A stretch of DNA of 64,000 nt from Niallia circulans (GTDB taxonomy: Bacteria > Bacillota > Bacilli > Bacillales > Cytobacillaceae). Under the pieces are notes generated by a model, which worked only from the letters and a program-made list of their open reading frames with translations, was not told the DNA's origin and searched no databases. Location: assembly GCF_003726095.1 (NCBI RefSeq), contig NZ_CP026031.1, positions 3,224,001 through 3,288,000 on the forward strand, read 5' to 3'. The number at the start of each line of letters is the position of its first letter. The first letter of the stretch is position 1. The position numbers and the translations under genes are program-made. Shown piece by piece: positions 27,433 to 37,251 of the stretch.

Positions 27433-28754
27433 TTATCCCAGCTCTACTAATCTACTTAAACCGCCTTCGCCGAATCGATGCTCGAATTGGGAGCTACTAA
27501 TCCAATCACCATTTTTGTATACATACCGCGCGGGAGATAGATTCGCAAAAAGATCATATATATTTGTAGCATCGAATAACACAAACTCAGCTATCCCTCC
27601 TTCTTTTATTCCATGGGCCTTTTTCCCAAAAATAGCAGCCGGAGTTTGAGTTATCATATTTAAAACAGCTATCAACTCCTCTTCACTCGCCAAATGTGCT
27701 GTATAGGCAGTGAGCAATCCTATTTGCAATAAATCAAATCGACCAAAAGGATGAAAGGGATCACTCACATTATCGGAGGCTGTCGCTAATCCGACCTTTT
27801 TCTGTAGCATTTCACGCACTCTCGTTATTCCTCTTCGAACGATTCCCTTATCTCCTCTGCCTTGCAAATACATATTGGCACCAGGCAAAGTGACAGCGTA
27901 GATATGTTGAAGAGCCATTTCTTCTATAATGCGATCGGACTTTTCCTCTGTCATAGCAGACAGAGAGCATAAATGCCCCGTCGTTACTCTTCCTTGAAAA
28001 TCCCATTTCTTCGTATTATCAATAATTCTTTCAATTGTACAAACTTCCGGATTATCCTGTTCATCCACATGCAGATCAACGAACTTATCATATTTAGCGG
28101 CTAGTTCAAACAGCTGATCGATATCTTTTGTTGCGTTCGGTGACAAATGTGGTGCTCCGCCAATGCCATCTATCCCATAGGAAATCGCTTCTTTCAATAC
28201 ATCTCGTTCTCTTTCCGACTTCACCGATAGGTCTGAGAACATCGGAACAACTTGTATAGACACATACGACTTTAATAAATCTCTTGCTTCCAGTACTGCT
28301 TGCAGATGGCTTAATGCCAACTCATTCGATATATTCCATTCAAAGTTAACATGTGTACGTATATGTGTGGTGCCATGCGAAAGTGCTTGAAGCACGCCTT
28401 TCATCACTCGCTGTTTTATTTCTTCTTTGGAAAAAGACGCCGCTTTTCCGCTATAATTTCTAATTGCCTCGATTAGCGTGCCCGACTTATTCGGCACCGT
28501 TTCTAAAGAGAATGCTTTATCAAGATGGGTATGGATATCAATAAAAGAGGGAAGAAGAATTCTCCCCCCATATCTATTATTGGTTGATGATCTTCCTTAC
28601 TGCTCCAAATGTCTTTAAATACGGAAAAATTCCCATTCCGCTTTTGGGTTTGTGGTTCTACTTTTGTATACATGCCGTTTTGAATCACAATGGTATAAAG
28701 CTTTTCTATATTCAGCAATGGCAAAGAAACATTGATCAATTGAATATCTTTCAT
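27433..28754 (-). pseudogene. Cytosine deaminase/AtzC-like amidohydrolase, frameshifted in a G tract
   Basis: The N-terminal part (28754 down to about 28565) and the rest (to 27433) lie in different frames. The break is at a run of six G on the coding strand (six C at 28564-28569); a seventh G would restore a 440-residue protein, reading GGRILLPSFIDIHTHLDKAF across the junction. The restored protein has the HTH pair, His in DLHVDEQDN and the ASDNVSDPF metal Asp motif, as in AtzC-like and cytosine-deaminase-like enzymes. ATG 28754 follows AGGTGA. The break could be a real mutation, slippage or a sequencing error in a homopolymer. Confidence 0.85.
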
Positions 28755-28755
28755 C

Positions 28756-29751
28756 TTATTCACCTAAATATTTATTCGTAAATATTTTTGAAACATCTTC
28801 TTTCTTTTTAATAATGCCCAGATCCAGCAGCTCATCTTGGAGCATTGTCCAGCGCTCATCAGACATATAACCAAATCCATGCTCTTTTGCATCCCCGCCA
28901 AAAATCAATTCTTCTTCCGCTTTCGCTCCATAATCCATTAATTCCATGGATAAATCAGGATTTTTCTCCTTTAAGAAGGGATTAATCTCGTCTGAATGGT
29001 CGCGGTAATATTCCCAGCCTTTTGTCGTCGCCTTCATAAAGGATTGAACCAATTCAGGATTATCTTTAATTACATCTTCTGTCGTGAAAATAACATTGGC
29101 ATATGTTTCAAACCCAGAGTCATGAATGAATAAGTAGTCTGTTTTTACTCCATCCTGCTCTAAAACATAAGGCTCCGAAGTAACATACCCTTGTGTGACG
29201 GCATTAGGGTCATCAATAAATGTTGCCAATGATCCGGTATAAGCCATATCCTTCACTTCTAAGTCATTTGCCTTCTTAATATACTCCCAATAGCCACTGC
29301 CTGGTGCTGTGTATACTGTTTTACCATCTAAATCTTTGAAATCCTTTAATGCACCTTCATGCCCTATTAATACTTGAGGACTTTTTTGAAAAATTGCGCC
29401 AATTGCTACTAAAGGTATTCCTTTATCTCTGGCGATTAGAACATCCTCTGCTTGCGTATAACCAAATTGGGCTTTGCCAGAAGCGACTATTTGTGTAGAC
29501 GAAATTTGCGGACCGCCTGGCTCAATCGTCATATCAAGTCCTTCTTCTTTATAGAAATCCTGTTTTAAGGCGGCATAGTTCCCACCATGCTCCGGCTGAG
29601 CAAACCAATTTGTAACTAATTTAGCTTTCATTAATTCTCCATCCTTAGAGCTTCCGCCTGATTCCTTCGCATCTCCACAGGCCGTAAGCAGCAACATAGA
29701 CATGGCAGTGATGAACACACCAATTTTTTTGGATGATTTTATTTTCCTCAT
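28756..29751 (-). CDS. ABC transporter substrate-binding lipoprotein (SsuA/ThiY/NMT1 family)
   Basis: 331 residues. A lipoprotein signal (lipobox LTAC, Cys25) is followed by an NMT1/THI5-like periplasmic-binding fold, with NWFAQPEHGGNYAAL near the start of the mature protein and PGGPQISSTQIVASGKAQFG. Members bind sulfonates, nitrate, or thiamine-pyrimidine precursors; the start of the mature part resembles ThiY-type proteins. It partners with the permease at 29800 and the ATPase at 32015. With deaminases and creatininase alongside, a nitrogen-containing ring is the likely ligand. Confidence 0.9.
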   Translation of the reverse strand: MRKIKSSKKIGVFITAMSMLLLTACGDAKESGGSSKDGELMKAKLVTNWFAQPEHGGNYAALKQDFYKEEGLDMTIEPGGPQISSTQIVASGKAQFGYTQAEDVLIARDKGIPLVAIGAIFQKSPQVLIGHEGALKDFKDLDGKTVYTAPGSGYWEYIKKANDLEVKDMAYTGSLATFIDDPNAVTQGYVTSEPYVLEQDGVKTDYLFIHDSGFETYANVIFTTEDVIKDNPELVQSFMKATTKGWEYYRDHSDEINPFLKEKNPDLSMELMDYGAKAEEELIFGGDAKEHGFGYMSDERWTMLQDELLDLGIIKKKEDVSKIFTNKYLGE

Positions 29752-29799
29752 TCACTAATTTCCCCCTTTACGATTATCTAGTAAAAAATCACATACCTA

Positions 29800-30648
29800 T
29801 TAATTGTCTCGTTTCATTTCTGATTCATGCCAGGATCCTAAAACCCATTTTGACAATAGATTGACCAACAGGAAAAAGGCAATCCCTAAAATACTCGCAG
29901 AAATTCCACAGGCAAATAAGTAGGCTGTTTCCATGCGACTAGAGGCAACGGTAATCGCATAGCCTAACCCACCGTCTCCACCGCCAATACCCGCAATATA
30001 CTCTCCGACAATTGCACCAACCACAGCAAGGGTACAGGAGATTTTCAGCCCAGCCATAATATAAGGGAGGGCAAAAGGAATGCGGACCTTCCACATAATT
30101 TTCCATTTAGACGCTTGGTACAAGGTTAGTAGATTAATCATTCCTCGATCTGTTGCATTTAAACCCACTAAGGTATTAGACAGCATTGGAAAAAATCCAA
30201 TCGTAAAGGCAATAATGACAATCGCATTTGTTCCAGATCCGAACCAGATAACAATAATCGGGGCAATCGCGACAATCGGAATCGTCTGGAGAAGAATGGC
30301 GTAAGGGTACAAGCTTCTTTCCAGCATTTTCGAACTAGCCATTAATATTGCTGCAATGACTCCCCCAATCACACTAAAAATAAATCCAATGATAGAAGCA
30401 GTAATCGTTTTAGTCACTGCATTTCGCAAGTTCTCCCAGTTCTCTAGTGAAGCTTGAAGAATATCTGTTGGTTTCGGCAATAGATAGGGTGGTATTTGAA
30501 ATAGCACGGTACCGTATTGCCAAAGGAGCATAAACAATACAAATACAATCAAAGGGGGAATCCAAACGCTAAACGCTTTCGTCCATTTTTTATCCGTTTT
30601 TATTCCTATTATCTGCACTTCGGTAACCTTTTGTGATGCTTGTTCCAT
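29800..30648 (-). CDS. ABC transporter permease (SsuC/ThiX type)
   Basis: 282 residues with six membrane segments. The cytoplasmic EAA loop is visible (around NLLTLYQASKWKIMWKVRIP then ALPYIMAGLK). It forms the membrane channel for the SsuA/ThiY-like binding protein. The gene lies between the binding protein and an FAD enzyme gene in the same operon. Confidence 0.93.
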   Translation of the reverse strand: MEQASQKVTEVQIIGIKTDKKWTKAFSVWIPPLIVFVLFMLLWQYGTVLFQIPPYLLPKPTDILQASLENWENLRNAVTKTITASIIGFIFSVIGGVIAAILMASSKMLERSLYPYAILLQTIPIVAIAPIIVIWFGSGTNAIVIIAFTIGFFPMLSNTLVGLNATDRGMINLLTLYQASKWKIMWKVRIPFALPYIMAGLKISCTLAVVGAIVGEYIAGIGGGDGGLGYAITVASSRMETAYLFACGISASILGIAFFLLVNLLSKWVLGSWHESEMKRDN

Positions 30649-30661
30649 AATATCCCTCCTT

Positions 30662-31999
30662 TTAAATAATCTCTGATTCTTGTTTCACCGGAATCTTACC
30701 TGGATTTAGTAAATCGAAAGGATCATTTTCTCGTTTCTTCATTAAGATCTTTTCCATTTTCAGATTATAACCGCCAAATCCAAGTAAGTACGTATGTGGA
30801 TCATTAATTTCCACTTCTATCGTTCGGCAGAAATCAATAATTTCATATAATCTTTCTTTTGACTGATAGAGTATGACTGGTAAGGAGGCAGGAGTAATTT
30901 TTCCTTTTATCTTGATATACTCAAAGTGAAATTGAATCTCCTCTCCAAATTCCGCCCTCAATGTATCCATCTGTTCAAAAATACGATCCACTTTAAATCT
31001 GGCTTGAAGGTATGTCATATTCTCACCATGCTTATGAGCCCAAAGTGTTGCATGATTCCATGTAAAATCAGATACCTTTAAACCTTTATGATAGTTGTTA
31101 GCAGGTATCATTAAATCCGTGCTTCCTTTATATTTATCTACTAAGCTTTGTAACGCATCCAAACAGGACTCCTCTATTTCTAGCATCGTAATAGATTTCC
31201 CCTCATGAAGAACATCTTTTAGCGAATGAAAGTGAGAAGGAATCGGCCATTCACACACAGATACGAGACGTTTTATTATCTCTTCCTTATGGGCTAACTC
31301 ATCCCCAAATTTCACCGCCTCTTTAAAGGTCGGGAAGGAAATGATGTGCTGGGTCCACTCTTGCTTCTCCTCCACTGGTAAAATAGCTTCTAACACAATC
31401 CCGGTTGTCCCGTAATTATGTATATAGTCCTCTATTTCCTCTCCTACTACCTCAAAGATTCTCGGCTCGCCTTCAAAAGTCATCACCGTCACACCTAGAA
31501 TATTACCATCCCATAAGTTCCCCCACCGAATGGAACCAATTCCACCTGAACCTCCGCATAAGAAACCGCCTACTGTCGCAGTCATAAAAGTGCTTGGATA
31601 AATCCTTAGTTCTTTTCCTTGTTTTCGTAAGTTTTTTTCTAATGCGCCAAGACGCATTCCCGCCTGTACTTTGACAGTATCGTCTTTTAATTCTAGTAAT
31701 TTATCCATTTTCGTTAAATCGAGCACAATCCCGCCTTTTAAGGGAATGGCCTGCCCATAGTTACCTGTTCCAGCTCCTCTAATCGTTACAGGTACTTTAT
31801 TTTCGACTGCAAAAGTTACCAACCCTCGTATCTCTTCTATCGATGTCGGTTTTACTACACAATCAGCTACTTTATCCTTTAATTCTTCGAATAGTACGGG
31901 CGAATACCAGTAATAATCCTTAGACAATCGTTCTCTTAAGTTATCACTTACAATGACCTTCTCTTCTCCCACTAACTCTATTAATTTATCTAACCACAT
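30662..31999 (-). CDS. FAD-binding oxidase (VAO/PCMH family)
   Basis: 445 residues from the ATG at 31999 (AGGTGG eight bases upstream; a GTG at 32011 overlaps that site). The PCMH-type FAD domain is clear: VTIRGAGTGNYGQAIPLKGG near residue 75 and ATVGGFLCGGSGGIGSIRWG near 145. Such enzymes oxidise hydroxy acids, sugars or amines with flavin. It is embedded between the permease and ATPase genes of an ABC importer, so it very likely acts on the imported compound. The substrate is not evident. Confidence 0.88.
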   Translation of the reverse strand: MWLDKLIELVGEEKVIVSDNLRERLSKDYYWYSPVLFEELKDKVADCVVKPTSIEEIRGLVTFAVENKVPVTIRGAGTGNYGQAIPLKGGIVLDLTKMDKLLELKDDTVKVQAGMRLGALEKNLRKQGKELRIYPSTFMTATVGGFLCGGSGGIGSIRWGNLWDGNILGVTVMTFEGEPRIFEVVGEEIEDYIHNYGTTGIVLEAILPVEEKQEWTQHIISFPTFKEAVKFGDELAHKEEIIKRLVSVCEWPIPSHFHSLKDVLHEGKSITMLEIEESCLDALQSLVDKYKGSTDLMIPANNYHKGLKVSDFTWNHATLWAHKHGENMTYLQARFKVDRIFEQMDTLRAEFGEEIQFHFEYIKIKGKITPASLPVILYQSKERLYEIIDFCRTIEVEINDPHTYLLGFGGYNLKMEKILMKKRENDPFDLLNPGKIPVKQESEII

Positions 32000-32014
32000 A
32001 AAAATCACCACCTA

Positions 32015-32815
32015 TTAAAATTGTAAATAATGAGAAACCTTTGCTGCTATATCACTAAAATGATGGGAAGTTCTTAATTCAGCATTTCTCGGAAAGGGTA
32101 AGTCCACTTCGACTGTATTTTCAATTTTTCCTGGACTAGGGGTCATTACGGCAATTTTCGTTGATAAATACACAGCCTCAAATACATTATGGGTAATGAA
32201 TAGAACGGTCATTTTTTCCTTTCCCCATATTTTTAACAACTCTGTTTGCAAGTTTTGTCTCGTAATTTCATCTAAAGCGCCAAAGGGTTCATCCATTAAT
32301 AGTAATTTCGGTTTCGCCACAAGCGCCCTGGCAATTGATACCCTCATTTTCATGCCGCCAGATAATTCCCTTGGCAAAGCTTTGCGGAAATCCTTTAATC
32401 CTACTAATTCCAATACTTTTTCTGCCATTTCCTCTTTTCGCTTTTTTGGAATCTGTTGGAATTCGAGTGGAAGTAAAATATTATCCATTACATTTCTCCA
32501 AGGCAATAAAGTAGCATCTTGAAAAACGAAGGATACATCTGTGCTCTGCTTTTGAGCTTGATGAGGGCTCTTCCCTAGAATCGTCAGTTCTCCATCTGTA
32601 TGCTCAATCAATCCTGAAATCATTTTAAAGATCGTTGATTTTCCACAGCCCGATGGACCTACAAAGGATACAAACTCTCCTTGTTCAATATCGAGACTGA
32701 CATTTTGAACGGCTGTTTTCCCATTTGGATAAACCTTATTAACATTTTGGAGATGAACAATCGTTTCATTTAAAGGATGCAGTTTTTTTCCTTCCATCAC
32801 ATTGGTATTTTGCAT
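32015..32815 (-). CDS. ABC transporter ATPase (SsuB/ThiZ/TauB type)
   Basis: 266 residues. Walker A GPSGCGKST near residue 54, Q-loop in FVFQDATLLPW, signature LSGGM near 147 and Walker B LLLMDEPFGALD. It is the energy-coupling subunit for the permease at 29800. AGGAGG precedes the ATG by six bases. Confidence 0.95.
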   Translation of the reverse strand: MQNTNVMEGKKLHPLNETIVHLQNVNKVYPNGKTAVQNVSLDIEQGEFVSFVGPSGCGKSTIFKMISGLIEHTDGELTILGKSPHQAQKQSTDVSFVFQDATLLPWRNVMDNILLPLEFQQIPKKRKEEMAEKVLELVGLKDFRKALPRELSGGMKMRVSIARALVAKPKLLLMDEPFGALDEITRQNLQTELLKIWGKEKMTVLFITHNVFEAVYLSTKIAVMTPSPGKIENTVEVDLPFPRNAELRTSHHFSDIAAKVSHYLQF

Positions 32816-32841
32816 ACAGAACCTCCTCCTGAGTTTTCGAA

Positions 32842-33654
32842 TTATATTGTGCTTTTGACTGTACGAAGATCGAAACGAATCATTTCCTTAATAGCACCGG
32901 CAAAGCTTTCACTAACTAATTGAAGAATCTGTTCCCCTTTTTCAATGGTCGCACTAGCAGCATCTCCCGCAATTCCTGTTTCCGATATATCCTTCATCAC
33001 CCACGCAAAGTAACTGTTTCCTTTCAAATATAAATGCTGTGTATCTTCAGGTAAGTGGACAAACTCTGTTGGACTAAGTTCCATGTCCACCCATGCTTCT
33101 TTTAACGCTAACACCATGGACGTCTCGACCTCGCCTCCATGAATCCCATACTTTTGTTCCTTATCAGAAATAAGGGAATGTATGACCGAATAATCAGGGT
33201 TTAGTCGAAAGACATTCATCCCTGTTTCAATCCGTACTTCTCTTGCCATCATATTTAGAAGATCATGATTCCCTCCATGCGTATTGAACAGAAGTAATTT
33301 TTTAAATCCGCTTTCTCGTATACTTTTCGCAATATCACGAATGACAGCCTGTAAAGTATCTGCCGATAATGTTATCGTTCCTGACATCCCTAAATGCTCT
33401 GTACTCTTTCCATATGGTAAGGAAGGTAAAACCCAAACATCCTCATCTGGGATTAAATTTAATGCCTCCACTAATAGTCCTTCGCCTATTAATGTATCTG
33501 TATAAACAGGCAAATGTGGTCCATGCTGTTCTACTGCACCGATCGGCAAAATAACAAGTGCATTTTCCTTATCTAATTCCTTGATTTCTTTGGATGTCAA
33601 TCTAGGTAAAAACCTTTTTTCAAATGCATGACCGCTATATCTTCTATGTAACAT
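32842..33654 (-). CDS. Creatininase-family amidohydrolase
   Basis: 270 residues with an intact creatininase metal site: PIGAVEQHGPHLPVYTDT near residue 36, NTHGGNHDLL near 122 and GIHGGEVETSM near 168. It is the first gene of the ABC-importer operon. The family opens cyclic amide rings, for example creatinine to creatine or an N-acyl pyrimidine intermediate in thiamine and riboflavin-related routes. With two deaminase-like amidohydrolases downstream it suggests stepwise hydrolysis of an N-heterocycle. It is a different branch from the creatininase-like gene at 18649. Confidence 0.9.
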   Translation of the reverse strand: MLHRRYSGHAFEKRFLPRLTSKEIKELDKENALVILPIGAVEQHGPHLPVYTDTLIGEGLLVEALNLIPDEDVWVLPSLPYGKSTEHLGMSGTITLSADTLQAVIRDIAKSIRESGFKKLLLFNTHGGNHDLLNMMAREVRIETGMNVFRLNPDYSVIHSLISDKEQKYGIHGGEVETSMVLALKEAWVDMELSPTEFVHLPEDTQHLYLKGNSYFAWVMKDISETGIAGDAASATIEKGEQILQLVSESFAGAIKEMIRFDLRTVKSTI

Positions 33655-34000
33655 TTTTTCCCATCTCCTTTAAGAAAACTACAATTTCCCCTTACACTTA
33701 TCCAAAAATTAACTTTTTATGCCACACCATCACAGCTGATGTTATATTTACTAACATAAACATAATATTTATATTAGTGGTTACTTTGCAAATAAACATT
33801 AGCAGTTTTGTGGATATTTTCATAATATTTTGTATACTTTGAACAAATTTGAATATTGGGATAATTTATAGATGAAGGAGGTGCTTTTCATTCGATATCT
33901 TCCTTCTGTTTTAGAAATTTATCATCAGTTGGCGCAAAAGGTAAAGTTGCGAGGATAGAGGACTAGGAAAAAATAGCAATAAGCAATAATAGAAGAATTA
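33655..34000. other. Intergenic region with a possible gene stump
   Basis: This carries the promoter region of the importer operon, with no riboswitch motif that I can see. At 33881-33958 (plus strand) a 25-codon open stretch follows AAGGAG and starts with GTG or ATT; it may be the stump of a lost gene. Nothing else is supported. Confidence 0.4.
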
Positions 34001-34032
34001 AAAAAGGAAGCAGGGGAACTATCCCCTGCTCC
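34001..34032 (-). terminator. Terminator of the galactonate operon
   Basis: On the minus strand GGAGCAGGGGA pairs with TCCCCTGCTTCC, followed by TTTTTTA. Confidence 0.88.
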
Positions 34033-35343
34033 TTAAGAGATGTTAATTATTTTGTCATTGTCTGTTCGTTCAGGTACGCGTTCGACTTTTCCTACTAAGA
34101 ATATATAAGATAAGGCGCCTACTAATGCGATGCAGGCAATGAATGTAAGGGCTGGCGCAAAGCTACCTCCTTTTACTAAGAAGCCAATGACTATTGGAAT
34201 AATAATGGAGGCTGTTCCCCCAATAAAATTAAAGACGCCGCCGGCAATGCCGATTAGTCGTTTTGGTGCTAATAGAGAAACGAATACCCATGTGATCGAG
34301 GCGAAACCGTTACCAAAAAAGGCAATAGACATGAACAATACAATTAAGGTTGGACTATCCACGTAATTGGCTCCGATAATGGAGGTAGATAAGATTAAAC
34401 CTGCGATTATTGGTGTTTTTCTCGCTTTATTACTAGACACTCCTTTTTTCACAAGGAAGTCGGAAAGGAAACCTGCGGAAAGGACCCCGATGAATGCGGC
34501 AATAAAGGGCAAGGATGCTAAAAATCCAGTCTTAATAAAGGATAAGCCACGATACTCGACTAAATAGGTAGGGAACCAAGTTAAGAAAAACCATAGGGTA
34601 GAGCTAACTGCAAATTGACCAATATAAATTCCCCAAAGCTTTCTGCTTGTTAAGACGGTTGCTAAATCTTTCTTTCCGATTTTCGGTTTGTCCGCTTTAT
34701 CAGCAGCTGCATCAACAAAGCCGTCTCCAGCTTGAATGTAATCAAGTTCGGCCTTGTTCACTTTTTTACTTTTGCTTGGATCGCGATAAAGAATGAACCA
34801 AAGAACGGCCCACACAAGTCCAATAATACCAGTAACAATAAACAGGCCTCTCCATCCAAACGTTTGTTGGAAGAAAATAAGGGTTGGTGTTAGGAATGCT
34901 AGTCCAATAAATTGACCTGACGTGTAAATGGAAATTGCTCTTGCACGTTCATTTTCCGGAAACCAGCTAGCTGCAACCTTACTATTTGTCGGGAATGCTG
35001 GTGCCTCAAACACTCCTAAACCTACTCGTAATATAAACAATCCTAAGAAACCGCTTGCAAATCCTTGGAGTAAAGTCATAAGGGAGAATCCTGCAATCCC
35101 AATTGCATGAGTATTACGGTTCCCTAGTTTATCCAACATCCAGCCACCTGGAATTTGAAGCAAGCAATACGTCCAACCAAAAGCTGAAAAAATAAGACCC
35201 ATTGTCACGGAACTTAATCCTAGCTCTTCTGTAATAAAGGGAGCTGCAATCGAAATGTTACTTCGATCCATATAGTTAATAATAACCGTTATAAATAACA
35301 TAAACACAACACTATAGCGAACCTTTGTTGCTTTGTTCTTCAT
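34033..35343 (-). CDS. MFS transporter, ACS family, probable D-galactonate permease
   Basis: 436 residues with twelve membrane segments. The N-terminal NYMDRSNISIAAPFI stretch and the RARAISIYTSGQFIG loop are typical of the anion:cation symporter family (ExuT, GudP, DgoT). It is the last gene of an operon with galactonate dehydratase, aldolase and kinase, so it most likely imports D-galactonate with protons. Glucarate or another hexonate cannot be excluded. A strong hairpin separates it from dgoD. Confidence 0.9.
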   Translation of the reverse strand: MKNKATKVRYSVVFMLFITVIINYMDRSNISIAAPFITEELGLSSVTMGLIFSAFGWTYCLLQIPGGWMLDKLGNRNTHAIGIAGFSLMTLLQGFASGFLGLFILRVGLGVFEAPAFPTNSKVAASWFPENERARAISIYTSGQFIGLAFLTPTLIFFQQTFGWRGLFIVTGIIGLVWAVLWFILYRDPSKSKKVNKAELDYIQAGDGFVDAAADKADKPKIGKKDLATVLTSRKLWGIYIGQFAVSSTLWFFLTWFPTYLVEYRGLSFIKTGFLASLPFIAAFIGVLSAGFLSDFLVKKGVSSNKARKTPIIAGLILSTSIIGANYVDSPTLIVLFMSIAFFGNGFASITWVFVSLLAPKRLIGIAGGVFNFIGGTASIIIPIVIGFLVKGGSFAPALTFIACIALVGALSYIFLVGKVERVPERTDNDKIINIS

Positions 35344-35390
35344 ATCTTAGTCCTCCTATCGTCCTTTTCACTATCGATCCTTTTCTTTCT

Positions 35391-35415
35391 ACGGCAGGGA
35401 GTTTCTCCCTGCCGT
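35391..35415. other. Strong hairpin between dgoD and the transporter gene
   Basis: Eleven-base perfect stem (ACGGCAGGGAG with CTCCCTGCCGT, loop TTT). No T run follows in either direction, so it may be an mRNA processing or stability element in the operon rather than a terminator. Confidence 0.7.
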
Positions 35416-35428
35416 ACAACCAGCATCC

Positions 35429-36577
35429 TTACCACTCTGCCACGCTTCCATCACGATGACGCCATACTGGATTTTGCCATTGATGACCTGTTTTCGCCAT
35501 TTCACGAACAACATCCTCATCAACCTCAATTCCAAGTCCAGGTCCTTGCGGAATTTTCACATAACCATCTTCATAGGAAAAGACTGTTGGATCCTTTAAA
35601 TAATCAAGTAAATCACTGCCTTGGTTATAATGAATACCTAGACTCTGTTCTTGAATGACGGCATTATGTGCTGTTGCATCTACTTGTAAACAAGCTGCTA
35701 ATGCAATCGGTCCTAATGGACAGTGTGGTGCAGCTGCTACATCATAAGCTTCAGCCATACTGATAATTTTTTTGCATTCCGTGATTCCACCCGCATGGGA
35801 TAAATCTGGCTGGATAATATCAACATATCCATCCCTTAATAAGGATTTGAAATCCCATCTCGAAAACATACGTTCACCTGTTGCGATAGGGATAGCCGTT
35901 AATAACGCAATTTCTCTTAATGCTTCATTATTTTCTGGTAATACTGGTTCTTCAATAAACATTGGATTAAATTCTTCTAATGCTTTAGCTAGCACTTTTG
36001 CCATTGGTTTATGCACACGCCCATGAAAGTCAATTCCAATCCCGATATTTTTGCCAACAGCTGCACGAATAGCTGCCACGTTTTCCAGTACTTTATTCAC
36101 CTTTTCATAGGAATCTATGTATTGCATTTCTTCCGATGCATTCATCTTTATCGCTTGGAATCCTTTATCGACACACTCTTTTGCCGCTCTTGCTGTATCA
36201 CTCGGGCGATCTCCGCCAATCCATGAATAAACCTTGATAGAATCACGGCATGCTCCGCCTAATAATTGATAGACTGGGGCATCATAGTATTTTCCTTTTA
36301 TATCCCAAAGTGCTTGATCAATTCCAGCGATAGCACTCATAAGAATCGGACCGCCTCTATAAAAGCCTCCTCTATACATGACATTCCAGTGATCTTCAAT
36401 TCTTAATGGATCTTTCCCAATTAGATGCGTCATTAATTCTTCTACAGCCCCTTTGACTGTAGCCGCTTTCCCTTCAATTACTGGTTCTCCCCATCCAACA
36501 ATTCCTTCATCTGTTTCGATTTTCAAGAATAACCAACGTGGTTGTACGGTGAATAATTCATAGCCTGTTATTTTCAT
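35429..36577 (-). CDS. dgoD: D-galactonate dehydratase
   Basis: 382 residues, colinear with E. coli DgoD from the N-terminus to the final SVAEW. Enolase superfamily (mandelate racemase branch). Seen: [37 protein letters not shown], the metal ligands Asp in GIDFHGR, Glu in FIEEPV and Glu in ATGERMFSR, and the catalytic His in [13 protein letters not shown]. It dehydrates D-galactonate to 2-keto-3-deoxygalactonate. The next two enzymes of the pathway lie upstream in the same operon. Confidence 0.97.
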   Translation of the reverse strand: MKITGYELFTVQPRWLFLKIETDEGIVGWGEPVIEGKAATVKGAVEELMTHLIGKDPLRIEDHWNVMYRGGFYRGGPILMSAIAGIDQALWDIKGKYYDAPVYQLLGGACRDSIKVYSWIGGDRPSDTARAAKECVDKGFQAIKMNASEEMQYIDSYEKVNKVLENVAAIRAAVGKNIGIGIDFHGRVHKPMAKVLAKALEEFNPMFIEEPVLPENNEALREIALLTAIPIATGERMFSRWDFKSLLRDGYVDIIQPDLSHAGGITECKKIISMAEAYDVAAAPHCPLGPIALAACLQVDATAHNAVIQEQSLGIHYNQGSDLLDYLKDPTVFSYEDGYVKIPQGPGLGIEVDEDVVREMAKTGHQWQNPVWRHRDGSVAEW

Positions 36578-36591
36578 AGAAAAAACACTCC

Positions 36592-37230
36592 TTATAATGA
36601 ATAATTTTGTGCTAACAACGTAAATTTATTTGATTTTTCAGTTAATTCTTGTAAGTATTGTTCCGTTATTTCCTTTCTTGTGTCTACTAACGAACTACCA
36701 ATACCCAATCCTGCAGCCCCGGCTTCTAAGTATTCCTTCACATTTGTTAAATCCACTCCGCCAGTTGGTAACAATGGTATTTGCGGCAATGGCCCATGAA
36801 TATCCTTGATAAACTTCGGACCTACAGCAGTGGCTGGAAATACTTTTATAATATCCCCTCCAGACTCGTAAGCTTCCAAAATTTCAGTTGGAGTGAAAGC
36901 AGCAGGAATGCTAACTGCACCATATCTTTTGGTCATCCGGATGGTTTCCTCTTTATAAGTCGGGGATAAAATAAATCGAGCACCAGCTAACAGAGCACTT
37001 CGCGCAGACTCTGCATCTAACACCGTACCAGCGCCTACCGCCATTCTGTCTCCAAATTCGTCGGCTGCCCTTTCAATGGCTGTTAGCGCTTTCGGCGAAT
37101 TCATCGTAATTTCGACTACTCTTATTCCTCCTTCATATAAGGACTTAACAATTTTCAATGTATCCTCAGGGTCGGCCCCTCGTATGATGGCAATTAATTT
37201 ATGATCGAAAATTTTCTGAAGTGTACTCAT
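36592..37230 (-). CDS. 2-dehydro-3-deoxy-6-phosphogalactonate/gluconate aldolase
   Basis: 212 residues, class I KDPG-type aldolase. Glu in VVEITMNSP, the GAGTVLD strand and the Schiff-base lysine in [13 protein letters not shown] are all present. It cleaves the phosphorylated keto-deoxy acid to pyruvate and glyceraldehyde-3-phosphate. Position after the kinase and before dgoD makes 6-phospho-2-keto-3-deoxygalactonate (DgoA role) the natural substrate, although the family also accepts the gluconate epimer. Confidence 0.95.
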   Translation of the reverse strand: MSTLQKIFDHKLIAIIRGADPEDTLKIVKSLYEGGIRVVEITMNSPKALTAIERAADEFGDRMAVGAGTVLDAESARSALLAGARFILSPTYKEETIRMTKRYGAVSIPAAFTPTEILEAYESGGDIIKVFPATAVGPKFIKDIHGPLPQIPLLPTGGVDLTNVKEYLEAGAAGLGIGSSLVDTRKEITEQYLQELTEKSNKFTLLAQNYSL

Positions 37231-37251
37231 CTTATTACCGCTTCCCTTCTA

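Noticed and set aside
33655..33880. Possible riboswitch before the creatininase/ThiY-like operon
   Set aside because: No TPP motif (CTGAGA with its partner) or other conserved riboswitch core could be found.
33881..33958. 25-codon plus-strand ORF after AAGGAG
   Set aside because: The GTG abuts the Shine-Dalgarno sequence and the better-spaced start would be ATT; too short and unrecognised, noted only as a possible gene stump.
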